Assembly: GCF_900105075.1 (NCBI RefSeq)
Contig: NZ_FNSK01000001.1
Span: 2,431,001 to 2,495,000 of the forward strand
DNA length: 64,000 nt
Direction: 5' to 3'
From: Rhodobacter sp. 24-YEA-8
GTDB lineage: Bacteria; Pseudomonadota; Alphaproteobacteria; Rhodobacterales; Rhodobacteraceae
Within the stretch, counting starts at the first letter, position 1; each line of letters opens with the position of its first letter. This document shows, piece by piece, positions 45,654 through 55,322 of the stretch. The notes under the pieces are model-generated. The model was not told the origin of the DNA. It saw nothing but the letters and a program-made list of their open reading frames with translations, and searched no databases. A program made the translations under genes and the position numbers.

Positions 45654-46141
45654 GGTTTCATAGACATTGCCTGCATCAGGCTATGGATCCGCCATTTGTC
45701 AACATGACCTAGCCATGAAGCTGAAGGAAGATGATCTTCTCTGACTTCGTGGTAAGGAAAACACGCAGCGCGCGTCGGAACTGGAAATCCGAGGATGTTA
45801 AAAGGGCGGTAAAGGACAAATGCCCTAAAAATAAAACAACCTTCTGCAAGATTGGATGTCACGCCCAAGACAACTTCATTGTCGGCTATCAATGTCGCCG
45901 GCATGGGGTTTCTGATTCTTGAAAATCGTCGAACAATTTTGACTTGATCAGATTTCTTCACCAACTTAACTATGGTTTATAGGCGATCGAAAGCTCCGGA
46001 GCGCTATCATTCTGCTCCGTCTGTCGCGACGCTCCCTATACGGCTACGGTGCATAGACGATCCGGGCTGGCGGGCGAGATGGCCCTCCGGTGCAAGCGAT
46101 GCTGGTCGCGATCATATCTGGGTCGGCAGAAGGAGGGCGCG
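45654..46141. other. Intergenic region upstream of CBASS
   Basis: About 490 bases, AT-richer than the core genome. I see no convincing gene; short frames lack ribosome sites and domains. The CBASS promoter should be here, and the IS insertion at its left edge could affect expression. Confidence 0.45.
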
Positions 46142-47353
46142 ATGATTACGATTACCAAAGAAGCCGAGGGCTACCTCGAAGCGCTGGCGGACGAGCTCAC
46201 AATCTCGCCCACCAGATATGACCAGGCGGTCGCCCGGTACGAGTCGCTTGGCAAGTGGCTACATCGCGACGCATCGAAGGTGAAACAGTATGACCCGCAG
46301 GTCTACTCGCAGGGTTCATTCCGCTTGGGAACGGTCATCAAGCCCGAGGACGAAAACGGCCAGTATGATATCGACTCGGTTTGCGAGTTGGCAGCCCTGA
46401 AGAAGGACCAACTGACCCAGTACGCACTTAAGGAACTGCTTCGGGTCGAGATCGAGGCGTATCGAACGGCACAAGCAATGGTGAAGCCGCTCGGCGAAGG
46501 CCGTCGTTGCTGGACGCTCGAATATGCTGATGGCGCCCAGTTCCACATGGATATCGTGCCGGCGCTCCCGAATGGCACATCCACGCGGTTGTTGCTGGAG
46601 TCTCGCGGCCTGGATGCACGGTGGGCCAGCACCGCGATCGCCATCACGGACAACAAGCACGCCCTCTTCTATCAGCCCGCCACCGACTGGCCCCGATCCA
46701 ACCCGAAGGGTTATGCCAACTGGTTCCGTTCGCGCATGGCCGTAGCTTTCTCGCGTCGGCGCCGAAAGCTTGCCGAAGCGGCCCAGGCGAGTGTCGAGAG
46801 CATTCCCGAATACCGGGTGGTCACGCCGCTGCAACAGGCGATCATGATCCTGAAACGTCATCGCGATCAGATGTTCTCGGATCGCAAGGATGTCAAACCG
46901 ATCTCGGTCATCCTCACCACCCTGTCGGCCCACGCATATGAGAGCGAGGAAACAATCGGCCAAGCCTTGGTTTCAATCTTGACCAAGATGGACCGATTCA
47001 TTGGGGTCGATGGCATAAGGTACTATATCCCCAACCCGTCTGACCCGCTCGAGAACTTCGCTGACAAATGGGCTGAGCATCCCGAGCGCCGCGCCGCATT
47101 CTACGAATGGCTGGAAGCAGCCCGGCGGGATTTCTTCTATGCCGCACAGGTAACCAGCCGTCAGGTGATCACCGACTCCGTTGCTCCCCGCATCGGTCGT
47201 GACCTTGCCGAAAGGGCCAGGGATCGTGCTGCGCCGAAGTCGGCTTCGTCGCTCCTGCGTCCCGCCACTGCGGCATCCGCCGCAGCTGCTGCACCGACCT
47301 TCCCTGCGGAGGCGCGCGTTCCGGGCAAACCGGCAGGATTCGGCAGCAGATGA
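46142..47353 (+). CDS. cdn: CBASS cyclic-oligonucleotide synthase (CD-NTase)
   Basis: A 403-residue CD-NTase. The nucleotidyltransferase signature GSF is at residues 58-60 (QGSFRLGT), the metal-binding DID at 76-78 (YDIDSV) and the third Asp at 137 (FHMDIVPAL). The enzyme makes a cyclic oligonucleotide alarm signal on phage infection. The ATG at 46142 has a GGAGGG site; upstream in-frame residues are rejected. The C-terminal tail is Ala/Pro rich and ends in GFGSR, the part that Cap2 would conjugate in type II systems. The stop overlaps cap2 (ATGA). Confidence 0.95.
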   Translation: MITITKEAEGYLEALADELTISPTRYDQAVARYESLGKWLHRDASKVKQYDPQVYSQGSFRLGTVIKPEDENGQYDIDSVCELAALKKDQLTQYALKELLRVEIEAYRTAQAMVKPLGEGRRCWTLEYADGAQFHMDIVPALPNGTSTRLLLESRGLDARWASTAIAITDNKHALFYQPATDWPRSNPKGYANWFRSRMAVAFSRRRRKLAEAAQASVESIPEYRVVTPLQQAIMILKRHRDQMFSDRKDVKPISVILTTLSAHAYESEETIGQALVSILTKMDRFIGVDGIRYYIPNPSDPLENFADKWAEHPERRAAFYEWLEAARRDFFYAAQVTSRQVITDSVAPRIGRDLAERARDRAAPKSASSLLRPATAASAAAAAPTFPAEARVPGKPAGFGSR

Positions 47354-49068
47354 TCTGGTGGGTTTCGGATCCAAATCGAGGTCTGTCGGAGCGACTTGAG
47401 ATCGCGCGCCTCGAGCAGACCACTGACTGGCTTCAAAAAGTGCGGTGGCGTCTTGACGGCCTGAAGTTGCTCCTGGATTTCGAGATTGTAGAGGCCGCAT
47501 CCAGATGGCGGCTCGTAATGCATTATCCGGACTTCTTCCCTTCCATCCCGCCGCAGGTGTTCAACGCGGACGGCGAGCGCCTATCCGGACATCAATATGG
47601 TCTGTCAGGCGAGCTTTGCCTGGAGTTTCGGCCAGACAACTGGGAGCTCAGCTGGACGGGCGCGATGATGATTGAGAGCGCCCGTAGACTCCTCGTCGGA
47701 GAGTGCGCCGAGTTGGCGGGTCACGGGGTTCCGTCTGCTCACGCGGTATCCGAAGGCCAGCGCCTTCGCTGGACATATCTCAGACTGGCCATACCCGAGG
47801 AACCATTGCGGCTAATCCGGGCCATGGATGATGGTCACGTGGAGCCGATCGAGATCGACGAACACTATTATGGCGAGGCCGCGGTGGCACATTTGACCGC
47901 CTTGGGTCCGGATGATTGTCGGATCTGGAAGCAGGGCAAGCCGGTCCTGACGGCATCCAACTACAAAGGAACCGGGATCCGTGCCCCTAGGGGGACGAAG
48001 TTCACGGGACCGGTCACCGAAAAGTCCCTCGAAGCTGTCCTAAAGTCTGTAGGTATCACGCCTGAATATCCGGCATGGCCGCCTGCCACCTACCTGCTTG
48101 TAGATGACGCAACCGCGTGGCTGGCGATGGTATACCGCAAGGCGGACGGCGGCATTCAAATTGATGGCTACGCTACGTTTGTAATCGGCGCCGACCAACA
48201 GCGACTGCCCCCCGCGAATGCGGCGCTGGCCGACAAGCGGATCGCGCTGATCGGATGTGGGTCACTCGGATCGAGAACAGCGGCAATGCTAGCACGATCG
48301 GGTGCCTGTAAGTTCGAACTGTTTGACGACGACATTCTTTCACCCGGTAACCTGGTGAGGAACGAGCTGGATTGGCGTGGTGTCGGGGCCCACAAGGCCA
48401 AGGCGCTGCGGGCGCGGCTACTCGAGATATCCCCCGAGGCGAAGGTCACGGTGCAGATCGTGAACCTTGGTGGCCAAGAAAGTTCCGAGTGGACCGCCAC
48501 CGCGCTGGAGACGCTCGCCAACTGTGATCTGATCATCGACGCTACGGCGGACGCTACCGTATTCGGCCTCGCCTCGGCAGCGGCAAGATTCAAGCTTCGA
48601 CCGATGGTATGGGGCGAGGTCTTCGGCGGGGGGATTGGCGGAATAGTTGCGCGGTCCCGCCCCGGCCACGATCCGTCTCCCGATGTGGCGCGCCGCCAAA
48701 TCTTGGCGTGGTGCGACGATAAGGGTGTCGAGTGGGAGATGCCCTCTCGACAGGTGGAGTACGGTGTCCTTCGGGCGGATCAGCCGCCGTTGATCGCAGA
48801 CGATGCCGACGTTTCCGTCATTGCCGGTCACCTAGCGCGCCTGGCGATTGACACGCTTCGAGGCGGTGGGAGCCAGTTCCCCGCTCCGGCGTATGCAATC
48901 GGCCTGGGTGAAGGTTGGATATTCACAGCTCCGTTCGATACTCACCCCATTAGCTATACCGGCACGGAAGGCTGGGATGCGGGATCGTCCCCCGACGAGG
49001 TTAAGCTCAAAGAGCTTGTGACCCTTCTCTTCCCCGTGCAGGCCCAAGATGCAGATCGCCCTGCCTAG
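47350..49068 (+). CDS. cap2: CBASS E1-E2 fusion Cap2
   Basis: A 572-residue ubiquitin-transfer-like protein. The N-terminal E2-like domain has its cysteine at residue 90 (GELCLEFRPDNW). The ThiF/E1 domain begins near residue 295 with IALIGCGSLGSRTAA and continues with FDDDILSPGNLVRNELDW. Cap2 links the C-terminus of the CD-NTase to target proteins and primes its activity. It is coupled to the synthase by ATGA and overlaps cap3 by 20 bases. Confidence 0.95.
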   Translation: MIWWVSDPNRGLSERLEIARLEQTTDWLQKVRWRLDGLKLLLDFEIVEAASRWRLVMHYPDFFPSIPPQVFNADGERLSGHQYGLSGELCLEFRPDNWELSWTGAMMIESARRLLVGECAELAGHGVPSAHAVSEGQRLRWTYLRLAIPEEPLRLIRAMDDGHVEPIEIDEHYYGEAAVAHLTALGPDDCRIWKQGKPVLTASNYKGTGIRAPRGTKFTGPVTEKSLEAVLKSVGITPEYPAWPPATYLLVDDATAWLAMVYRKADGGIQIDGYATFVIGADQQRLPPANAALADKRIALIGCGSLGSRTAAMLARSGACKFELFDDDILSPGNLVRNELDWRGVGAHKAKALRARLLEISPEAKVTVQIVNLGGQESSEWTATALETLANCDLIIDATADATVFGLASAAARFKLRPMVWGEVFGGGIGGIVARSRPGHDPSPDVARRQILAWCDDKGVEWEMPSRQVEYGVLRADQPPLIADDADVSVIAGHLARLAIDTLRGGGSQFPAPAYAIGLGEGWIFTAPFDTHPISYTGTEGWDAGSSPDEVKLKELVTLLFPVQAQDADRPA

Positions 49069-49540
49069 TTCTGTCCGCAAGAAAATTTGCCGGCAACTGT
49101 CTATATCCGGACGCCGGGAAACTGGGGGGCTACTGCTCGCGGAGCAATTGGACGATGAAGGCCGATTTCGGGTCGTGGACGTCACGGTGGACCCGATGGG
49201 AGGCGAGCGCGCGTACTTCGAGCGCCGCCCGGAACTGCACGCCCAGGCACTGGAAGCCTTCTTCGAGAAGAATGGCAACGACTTCGGTCGTTTCAACTAC
49301 TTGGGGGAATGGCATTCCCATCCAAGCTTTCCGGTGAGCCCAAGCACGACCGACATCAGGACGATGCAGGCGATGGTCGAGGATGTCGGCAATATCGACT
49401 TTTCAGTTTTGATGATTGTTCGACTGCGGATGTTCGTAATGTTGCAGGTGGGAACATACCTATTCATGCGCGGCCAGCCCCCGCAACGCGTCGAGATGGT
49501 TGACGAGCCGGTGTCGCGATCGAAGAGAACATTCATTTGA
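49049..49540 (+). CDS. cap3: CBASS JAMM deconjugase Cap3
   Basis: A 163-residue JAB/Mov34 metalloprotease. Catalytic Glu24 (RRETGGLL) and the zinc motif at residues 89-102 (HSHPSFPVSPSTTD) are intact. Cap3 removes the CD-NTase from conjugates made by Cap2. It starts 20 bases before the cap2 stop in another frame, so the two are translated together. Confidence 0.95.
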   Translation: MQIALPSSVRKKICRQLSISGRRETGGLLLAEQLDDEGRFRVVDVTVDPMGGERAYFERRPELHAQALEAFFEKNGNDFGRFNYLGEWHSHPSFPVSPSTTDIRTMQAMVEDVGNIDFSVLMIVRLRMFVMLQVGTYLFMRGQPPQRVEMVDEPVSRSKRTFI

Positions 49541-49577
49541 AAGGCGGCGCCTCCAGCGCGGCAATTGAAAGGTCCAC

Positions 49578-50708
49578 ATGTCCAAGACTGCTATTCCATC
49601 AAAAGTTGCAAACGCGCTTTGGGCTAGGGCTGCGGGTCGCTGTCAATTTCGTGGATGCAACAAACTGCTGATCGGTGACCTGATCTCTGGCAAGCGCACG
49701 GGCAAGTTCGGATACATCGCCCACATCGTCGCCGACGAGGCAGGCGGTCCCAGAGGTGACGCCGTTAGATCGCCGCAGCTTGCCCAGGACATCGACAACC
49801 TGATGCTGATGTGCCCCGTCCACCATAAGGCGATCGACGTAGACTATCTGGCCGACTATCCCGAGGATGTCTTGTTGGCCATGAAGGCCGAACATGAAGA
49901 CCGGATCGAGATCGTCACCGACATGGATGTCGATCGCGTCTCCCATGTGGTCAGGTTCGCGGCGACCATCGGCCAGCGCGACACCTTAGTGACAACTCGT
50001 TCGATCTTCAGCGCTATGCCCCCGGATCACCACCCCGCAGAGGGCCGGACAATCGACATTGAGTTGATCGGTTCGGAGCGTAAGGATCACGAAGAAGCCT
50101 ACTGGACCGAGCAGAACGAGAATCTGGAGCGCCTTTTTGCACGCAAGATCAAGGAGCGCATCGAGCAGCGGGAAGTCCGCCAACTCAGTGTTTTCGCGTT
50201 GGCTCCTCAGCCGCTGCTTATCCGCTTGGGGACGCTTCTCGGCGACATTGTCCCGGTGTCGGTGCATCAGAAGCACCGCGAACCAGAAACTTGGAAATGG
50301 CTACCTGACCAGCCGCGCATCGCTTACAAGGTCAAAGAGTATAGTGGACGAAAGGACGTGCCCGTCGCGCTGAAGCTGGCCCTGAGTGCCACCGTTAACG
50401 ACGAGCGTATTACCTCGGTATTGGGTGAGGATGCCGCTATCTGGTCGATTACCTGCGAACAACCTGGCAACGACATCATGCGGAGGAGGGACGACCTCGG
50501 CGCATACAAGAGGTTGGTGCGCGACCTATTCGACCGCATCAAGGCCTATCACGGGGAAGGCGTGCTTCTGCATGTTTTCCCAGTAGTCCCGGCTTCTGCA
50601 GCAGTGGAAACGGGACGAGTTTGGATGCCTAAAGCGGATCTCGCGATGAGGCTCTACGACCAGAACCGCACTGCGCAGGCTTTCGTCCCGACGATTTCAA
50701 TCGGCTAG
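49578..50708 (+). CDS. cap5: CBASS effector Cap5, HNH-SAVED nuclease
   Basis: A 376-residue effector. The N-terminal HNH domain (residues about 10-95) has paired cysteines ([11 protein letters not shown]), the catalytic His region [12 protein letters not shown] and [11 protein letters not shown]. The C-terminal SAVED domain (about 165-376) senses the cyclic nucleotide; [13 protein letters not shown] and [16 protein letters not shown] are typical strands. On binding the signal it degrades DNA and kills the infected cell. It lies 37 bases after cap3. Confidence 0.94.
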   Translation: MSKTAIPSKVANALWARAAGRCQFRGCNKLLIGDLISGKRTGKFGYIAHIVADEAGGPRGDAVRSPQLAQDIDNLMLMCPVHHKAIDVDYLADYPEDVLLAMKAEHEDRIEIVTDMDVDRVSHVVRFAATIGQRDTLVTTRSIFSAMPPDHHPAEGRTIDIELIGSERKDHEEAYWTEQNENLERLFARKIKERIEQREVRQLSVFALAPQPLLIRLGTLLGDIVPVSVHQKHREPETWKWLPDQPRIAYKVKEYSGRKDVPVALKLALSATVNDERITSVLGEDAAIWSITCEQPGNDIMRRRDDLGAYKRLVRDLFDRIKAYHGEGVLLHVFPVVPASAAVETGRVWMPKADLAMRLYDQNRTAQAFVPTISIG

Positions 50709-51126
50709 CACAAGGCGGCAAGGTGATCTGGCAAGGCGCAATCTGAAGCTAACTACTGCTTTCGGTAGTTGATGGTCACACAGCGGAAAATTCTCTGGCG
50801 GCCTTATGCTTGGCGATTGGAGTGGAAGTGCCCGACGGTCCACGCCGAGAGGCACATGAATTTATCGCTTTTTGATTCAATAGTCTTTGGAACCTAACTG
50901 TGGACCTCAGTCGGATATATCTGGTTTCTCGTCAAGATTTCTGACGCAATCAGCACCGAGGCCAAGATGAGTTCATCGACACTTTGATCCCAATCGCCAA
51001 CACTCAGGCTGACGACAGCGAGGCGGACCGCTCCCTTTTGAAGCATACTACGCACGGTCTGTGCGCCGCCTGAGCCCCGTAGGCTGTCGCGCGGCACTCA
51101 CAAAACGGCCTCGGCGTATGCCGCAA
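50709..51126. other. Convergent intergenic region
   Basis: About 420 bases between the CBASS operon and the convergent DUF262 module. One minus-strand frame (50894-51097) has a protein-like end, VDELILASVLIASEIL, but starts with GTG without a ribosome site, so I leave it uncalled. No clear terminator hairpin with a T run was found. Confidence 0.4.
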
Positions 51127-52041
51127 TCAGTTCGCCACTTTTTCGCCGACATGGGCGATCGTCAGTCGGCCCGACGAACGGTCACACCAGAAGTGAACCC
51201 TGCCGGCACCGGGTGTGTAGCGGGAATGCCAGTCGAAGCAGCGCTGGACACCCGACAAATCTTTAAAGTTGAACAGGTTGCTCCGCGTTTCCCCTTCTGG
51301 TGAGGTTTTGGTCAGGAAAGTCGGCATCGCCGCGTCATTGGTATTCCAGCGCGCCGCGGCGATCTCAAGGTCCATCAGTGCGTGCTGTGCACTCGCCAGC
51401 CGAATTTCACCAGCTTTGAAAGCACGTAGATGCGGTTCCGTGCGCGGGAGGAAGAGCAAATGCGGGAATATCTCGGCGCGCCGAGTCCAAAGCTCTTCGC
51501 CGTCACGCACCTGCTCTCCGACCATCCGCCGCAGCCACTCTTCATGACCTTTGACATGGGACGGAGTGGAGGCGTGATTGACCTCAACGACCTGCTCTTC
51601 GCACTCACCGCTATCATCGAGCGAAATGCGATGGAGCGCCACGGTAGCGACCAGCCAGGGCTCGGCGGCAAAGCTGACGCCGAGCGTGCCGACGGTGTGG
51701 CTCAAGCCCAAACCGTCGGCACGAACGTCATTGTGACGATACTCCGCTTCGAGGCCAAATGCTTCACCCAACTTGACACGGAAAGGCGCACGGTTCTCAA
51801 AGCCGCGCAAAAACCGCCATTCGTCGCGATTGCGTCCCTTTGCCATAATTTGGCCGAGCCACTGCTCACCGCCGAGCGGAATCGACGCCAGCGGCACGGA
51901 GGAGTGGAGCGCTGCGCTCGAATGGATCCGGCGCAAAGACTGCAGCGTCTTGGTCAGACCCATGACGGCAGCTTCTGCGCCTTCCTCATCAACGGCACCT
52001 ATTGGAAAGGAAAGTTCATTTAAGAAAGCAATGAAGGTCAT
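51127..52041 (-). CDS. Third protein of DUF262/AAA module, unknown function
   Basis: A 304-residue protein. The N-terminus reads MTFIAFLNELSFPI, and the C-terminus has a run typical of small cytotoxin-like or RelE-like folds (GRVHFWCDRSSGRLTIAHVG). I recall this arrangement from uncharacterised proteins next to defence ATPases but cannot name a family. It starts one base after the ATPase stop and so is coupled to it. It may be the effector of the trio; this is inferred from position. Confidence 0.65.
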   Translation of the reverse strand: MTFIAFLNELSFPIGAVDEEGAEAAVMGLTKTLQSLRRIHSSAALHSSVPLASIPLGGEQWLGQIMAKGRNRDEWRFLRGFENRAPFRVKLGEAFGLEAEYRHNDVRADGLGLSHTVGTLGVSFAAEPWLVATVALHRISLDDSGECEEQVVEVNHASTPSHVKGHEEWLRRMVGEQVRDGEELWTRRAEIFPHLLFLPRTEPHLRAFKAGEIRLASAQHALMDLEIAAARWNTNDAAMPTFLTKTSPEGETRSNLFNFKDLSGVQRCFDWHSRYTPGAGRVHFWCDRSSGRLTIAHVGEKVAN

Positions 52042-52042
52042 T

Positions 52043-53161
52043 TTAACTCAAAAGCTGATCGAGCGACTTGTCCCACTGGTCAAAAAAACCATCGGGCCAG
52101 TCAGTTAGCCTACCTTCCGGAGTGACGCCCGGGTTGATACGCTCAGTTTGGCTGGCACCGGACGGTCGTCGGAAGAAATTGAGACCGACGTCCCGGGCGG
52201 GAATCTCGCCGCTTTTCACCGCGAGGCGGATGCCATTGAGGAAATGATCGCTATGGCTTTCTACCACGATCCTTGTACCAATCGCGGCGGATCGCGCCAT
52301 CAATTGCCCCATCGCCGCCTGACCTTGAGGATGAAGGTGCGCTTCCGGGTTCTCGATCAGAAGCCAGCTGTCAGGCGGTGATGCCAAGCACGCAACGAGG
52401 ATTGGTAGGACGTACGTCAACCCGAAACCGACATTGGTGGAGCGATAGAGATTGGATCCACTGATTCCGGCACTTCCGCCATAGAAGTAATCGAGGCGTA
52501 CGGAATCGGTGCGAGGGATGTCCTCGACAGCGAGACCGACGCCGGGGCTGAACTCTTTCAGCCAAGCATTGACTTGCGAGAGTAGCCCAGGAGCTGTCTC
52601 GTTGTGATGTCGAAGTTTCGGATTAACCTCCTCATCACCGAATAGGCTTAGGAAATGCGCGGTATACTGACCGCGGCTCCCAAGAAAACGGCGCTCATTG
52701 ACGAGGTGATAGGCTTTTGGAAAGCTCACCTCGGGTCCGGCGCGATCAGCGCGCAGATATTGAAACGAATTGCCGAACAGGCCGCGTTTGTGCTCCAATC
52801 CAGAGTAAAAGCCGAAGTCGGGCTTGACGGAAAAGTGCAGCAAATCGCCCCGCGGATCATAAGCGACACGATACGCGAAGTCCCGCTCATTGGGGCCATG
52901 GAGCGTGATGCCGATTTCTTCGTCATCATGCTGATCGTTGAGCACATCAACGCCAGTACCGAGCTCGATGAGATCGCCATTCAGTAGAAATCCCCGACTC
53001 GAAAGGAAGCCAGTATCCCATGATTGCCGGAGCAGGGCCAACGCTTGCAAGGTGGTGCTCTTCCCAGAACCGTTCAGACCAGACAGCAAGGTCAACGGCT
53101 TAATAGGGATATGGATATCACGGAAGGCTTTGAAGTTATGTAAGGTGAGTGCATCAAACAT
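52043..53161 (-). CDS. AAA-family ATPase (AAA15/DUF3696-like)
   Basis: A 372-residue ABC/Rad50-like ATPase. Walker A is LSGLNGSGKSTTLQ near residue 30, preceded by LTLHNFKAFRDIHIPIKPL. The Walker B/signature region is LLIENPEAHLHPQGQ and the switch His is in VVESHSDHFLNGIR. Proteins of this type (OLD-like ATPases) drive several anti-phage systems. The ATG at 53161 is chosen; it overlaps the DUF262 stop by eight bases. The longer upstream frame is read inside DUF262 and is rejected. Confidence 0.88.
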   Translation of the reverse strand: MFDALTLHNFKAFRDIHIPIKPLTLLSGLNGSGKSTTLQALALLRQSWDTGFLSSRGFLLNGDLIELGTGVDVLNDQHDDEEIGITLHGPNERDFAYRVAYDPRGDLLHFSVKPDFGFYSGLEHKRGLFGNSFQYLRADRAGPEVSFPKAYHLVNERRFLGSRGQYTAHFLSLFGDEEVNPKLRHHNETAPGLLSQVNAWLKEFSPGVGLAVEDIPRTDSVRLDYFYGGSAGISGSNLYRSTNVGFGLTYVLPILVACLASPPDSWLLIENPEAHLHPQGQAAMGQLMARSAAIGTRIVVESHSDHFLNGIRLAVKSGEIPARDVGLNFFRRPSGASQTERINPGVTPEGRLTDWPDGFFDQWDKSLDQLLS

Positions 53162-54341
53162 CGGCGATATCCTTGAAGATTTTTGACACCGTCTCGAATC
53201 TTTTGCGCACTTTGTTGATACCGCCAGTACCCTGGGAAATGGCAGAGTCGAATTCACGGTCCTGCATCACCTCCATCATCCGGCGGCGAACCTCGTCTTG
53301 GTGTGAGATGCATCGCTCGCGCTCACTGTCAGTGAGGTTTGCGAGCGATACCGCAATGGTCTCGAACAATGCCTTGTTGATCGGAAAGCGCGCATCGGTC
53401 TCGCGATAGCGTTTACGGAACGCATCCTGACCGAAAATTTCCGACGCACTATTCATCGCCTGAATGAAGCTATGCTCGAGCCTATCTAGGTCGGTAACGT
53501 GGAGAAGATTAATCTCGCGCATCGCGTCTCCGAGGAAACGGTCAAAATCATAGGCGCGGAATTCTTCGGGCCGGGTCATGCTGAAGGCGAGGAACCGCAA
53601 GACCATCTCTCGATCAGCCATTCGTTCGTCGCGAATGCTGTAGTTGGTAGCCTGCTTGAACGCCTCAAGCCCAGCCAGTCGGCCGAGAAAAACTCGCGCC
53701 TTGCCCGGGATCAGTGCATGACGCAGTTCCTGCGCCGAAAGCGGCATGCCGCCGGTGTTGATCCGCGCGAAGATGTTAAACTTCACTTCCGGCGGGGTGC
53801 CGTGCCGGATGACGTGAACGACGAGCTCGGTCTCGCGCAGGCGGCGCTTCAACCGCGCGGGAAGATCGTCAAAAAATATGCCGTTGAAGGATCCGCCGAG
53901 ATATTCTAACCCGGTCAGCCTGAGCGGGGGTTCTTTGATCGCTTCTGGATCGATGAACCGCGTTATCGTCGTCAACCGCTGTATACCATCGACTATTGCC
54001 CAATTCTCTTCTTCGTCTTCAGCGGCATAGAGCGTAGGCAACGGAATGCGGAGGAGCAGCGACTCGATCAACCGGCTTTGCTGGCGTTCGCTCCAAATCC
54101 CGCGACGCCGCTGGAAGTCGGGCTCAAGATCGATCGCCTTGCTGCGGATCCGCGACAGGAGCAGATCAATAGTCATCGAGCGTGTCGCGACATCGATATC
54201 GTCTGGATTGAACGGTTCGGCAATCTGCAGTTCGCTAGCAGACTCGCTCGGTAGCTCGTGCTCAATGCCACTCGGCGTCCCGAACGAGGTCCCCTCTTCG
54301 GTCATGCGTTGCGGGTCAATGATGATCGTTTGCGTTGTCAT
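53154..54341 (-). CDS. DUF262-domain protein
   Basis: A 395-residue protein of the DUF262 (ParB/DndB-related) superfamily. The active-site-like motif is IVDGIQRLTTI, where most relatives have DGQQR; FARINTGGMPLSAQELRHAL is the second hallmark. DUF262 proteins occur in GmrSD-type and other anti-phage systems and bind or hydrolyse nucleotides. It is the first gene of a three-gene operon. The ATG at 54341 is preferred to an upstream in-frame start. Confidence 0.87.
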   Translation of the reverse strand: MTTQTIIIDPQRMTEEGTSFGTPSGIEHELPSESASELQIAEPFNPDDIDVATRSMTIDLLLSRIRSKAIDLEPDFQRRRGIWSERQQSRLIESLLLRIPLPTLYAAEDEEENWAIVDGIQRLTTITRFIDPEAIKEPPLRLTGLEYLGGSFNGIFFDDLPARLKRRLRETELVVHVIRHGTPPEVKFNIFARINTGGMPLSAQELRHALIPGKARVFLGRLAGLEAFKQATNYSIRDERMADREMVLRFLAFSMTRPEEFRAYDFDRFLGDAMREINLLHVTDLDRLEHSFIQAMNSASEIFGQDAFRKRYRETDARFPINKALFETIAVSLANLTDSERERCISHQDEVRRRMMEVMQDREFDSAISQGTGGINKVRKRFETVSKIFKDIADV

Positions 54342-54509
54342 GGTTGGAAGCCTAGCAAATCGCCACATCCAGTTCCAGCAACTGCTCGTCCGCAAAGTAA
54401 TCGAACAGCTTCATGAGAAACGCGATGAGTTGGCCCCCAAACCAGACGTTTTATGGGCGGGCAACGAGTAACCACTTCCCCCAAACTGAAAGTCAGCACG
54501 CGGCCACCT

Positions 54510-54870
54510 TGCTGCGTACTGTAGGCCGACCGCTTTCTCGGGTTTGCTGTGGGTACCACGCCGCGCTGCCATCCGTCAACTTCCCGCCCTCAGGGCTGAT
54601 CCGACGGCGATGTTGCTGCATTAGCCGTGCCGCACCGCCGTCAGGCCGCTTCCCGCCCGTCAGGGGCGGTAGGGCAAAGCAATCGCTGCATGATGAACGA
54701 ACGACCGCTTTCCCAGGTCTGCCGCGGGCGCGATGCCGCACCGCCAACAGACCGCTTTCCGCCCGTTGTGGGTGGCGGGGACGCGCCATGGATGAACGGC
54801 TGCTTTCCCCACGCTCGCTGCAGTAGCGATGCCGCAGCGCTGTCTGTCAGTCCCTGTGCCACTCGTCTGT
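54510..54870. repeat. Degenerate GC-rich tandem array
   Basis: At least three, perhaps four, imperfect copies of a unit of roughly 107 bp containing GATGCCGCACCGCCAACAG, GACCGCTTTCCGCCC and a later GATGAACGGCTGCTTTCC-like block. Copies are clearest at 54623-54729 and 54730-54830. Frames through it are open by composition only. The region separates the DUF262 operon from the Tn7-like module. The function is unknown. Confidence 0.7.
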
Positions 54871-54971
54871 GTGTCACGGCATCGATTGGTTACATATGCC
54901 AACGACGGCTGATCTGCATCAGCGTCGATTTTCTCGGCTGCATCATCTATACTTCGCGAAAGGAGTTCAAG

Positions 54972-55220
54972 ATGAGCGACGAGTGCTACGATCATACGAT
55001 CCGGCTTCTGCGAGAATTTCGGAAGGAGATGCAGGAGATGTGTGAAGACCTGAACAGCAGGCTCGATATCATCATTCGCATCGGGAGCTCTCTCACGGAG
55101 AGCCATGCAGCTCATGGGCGGGGAAGTATTGCGGCACTTCAGCAGCGGGTTCGTCAGGACGGGTTCAAGCATCTCCAAGACGAAAAGGCCTTTCTGGATG
55201 ACTTGTCTGGAAACATCTAG
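54972..55220 (+). CDS. Hypothetical 82-residue helical protein
   Basis: A short gene with an AGGAG site seven bases before the ATG at 54972. The product is helical and charged (MSDECYDHTIRLLREF, then MQEMCEDLNSRLDIIIRIG) and probably forms a coiled coil. No family recognised. It stands alone before the Tn7-like regulators and may be cargo. Confidence 0.6.
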   Translation: MSDECYDHTIRLLREFRKEMQEMCEDLNSRLDIIIRIGSSLTESHAAHGRGSIAALQQRVRQDGFKHLQDEKAFLDDLSGNI

Positions 55221-55322
55221 AAATTCATCCTGTAGCCGTGAACCCCTCAACAATCGGCCGGCAGGCAAGGATGTTTCCCAGGGGGCACGCGGAATTCGAG
55301 TGTTCACGCCACGGGCGAGCGA

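Noticed and set aside
45731..45922. 63-codon frame upstream of CBASS
   Set aside because: No ribosome site, no domains; not conserved-looking.
50894..51097. Possible 67-codon minus-strand gene behind the DUF262 module
   Set aside because: GTG start without a ribosome site and no homology clue, though the end looks protein-like.
54510..54870. CRISPR array feeding the Tn7-like element
   Set aside because: Copies are long, degenerate and without regular unique spacers; no Cas genes.
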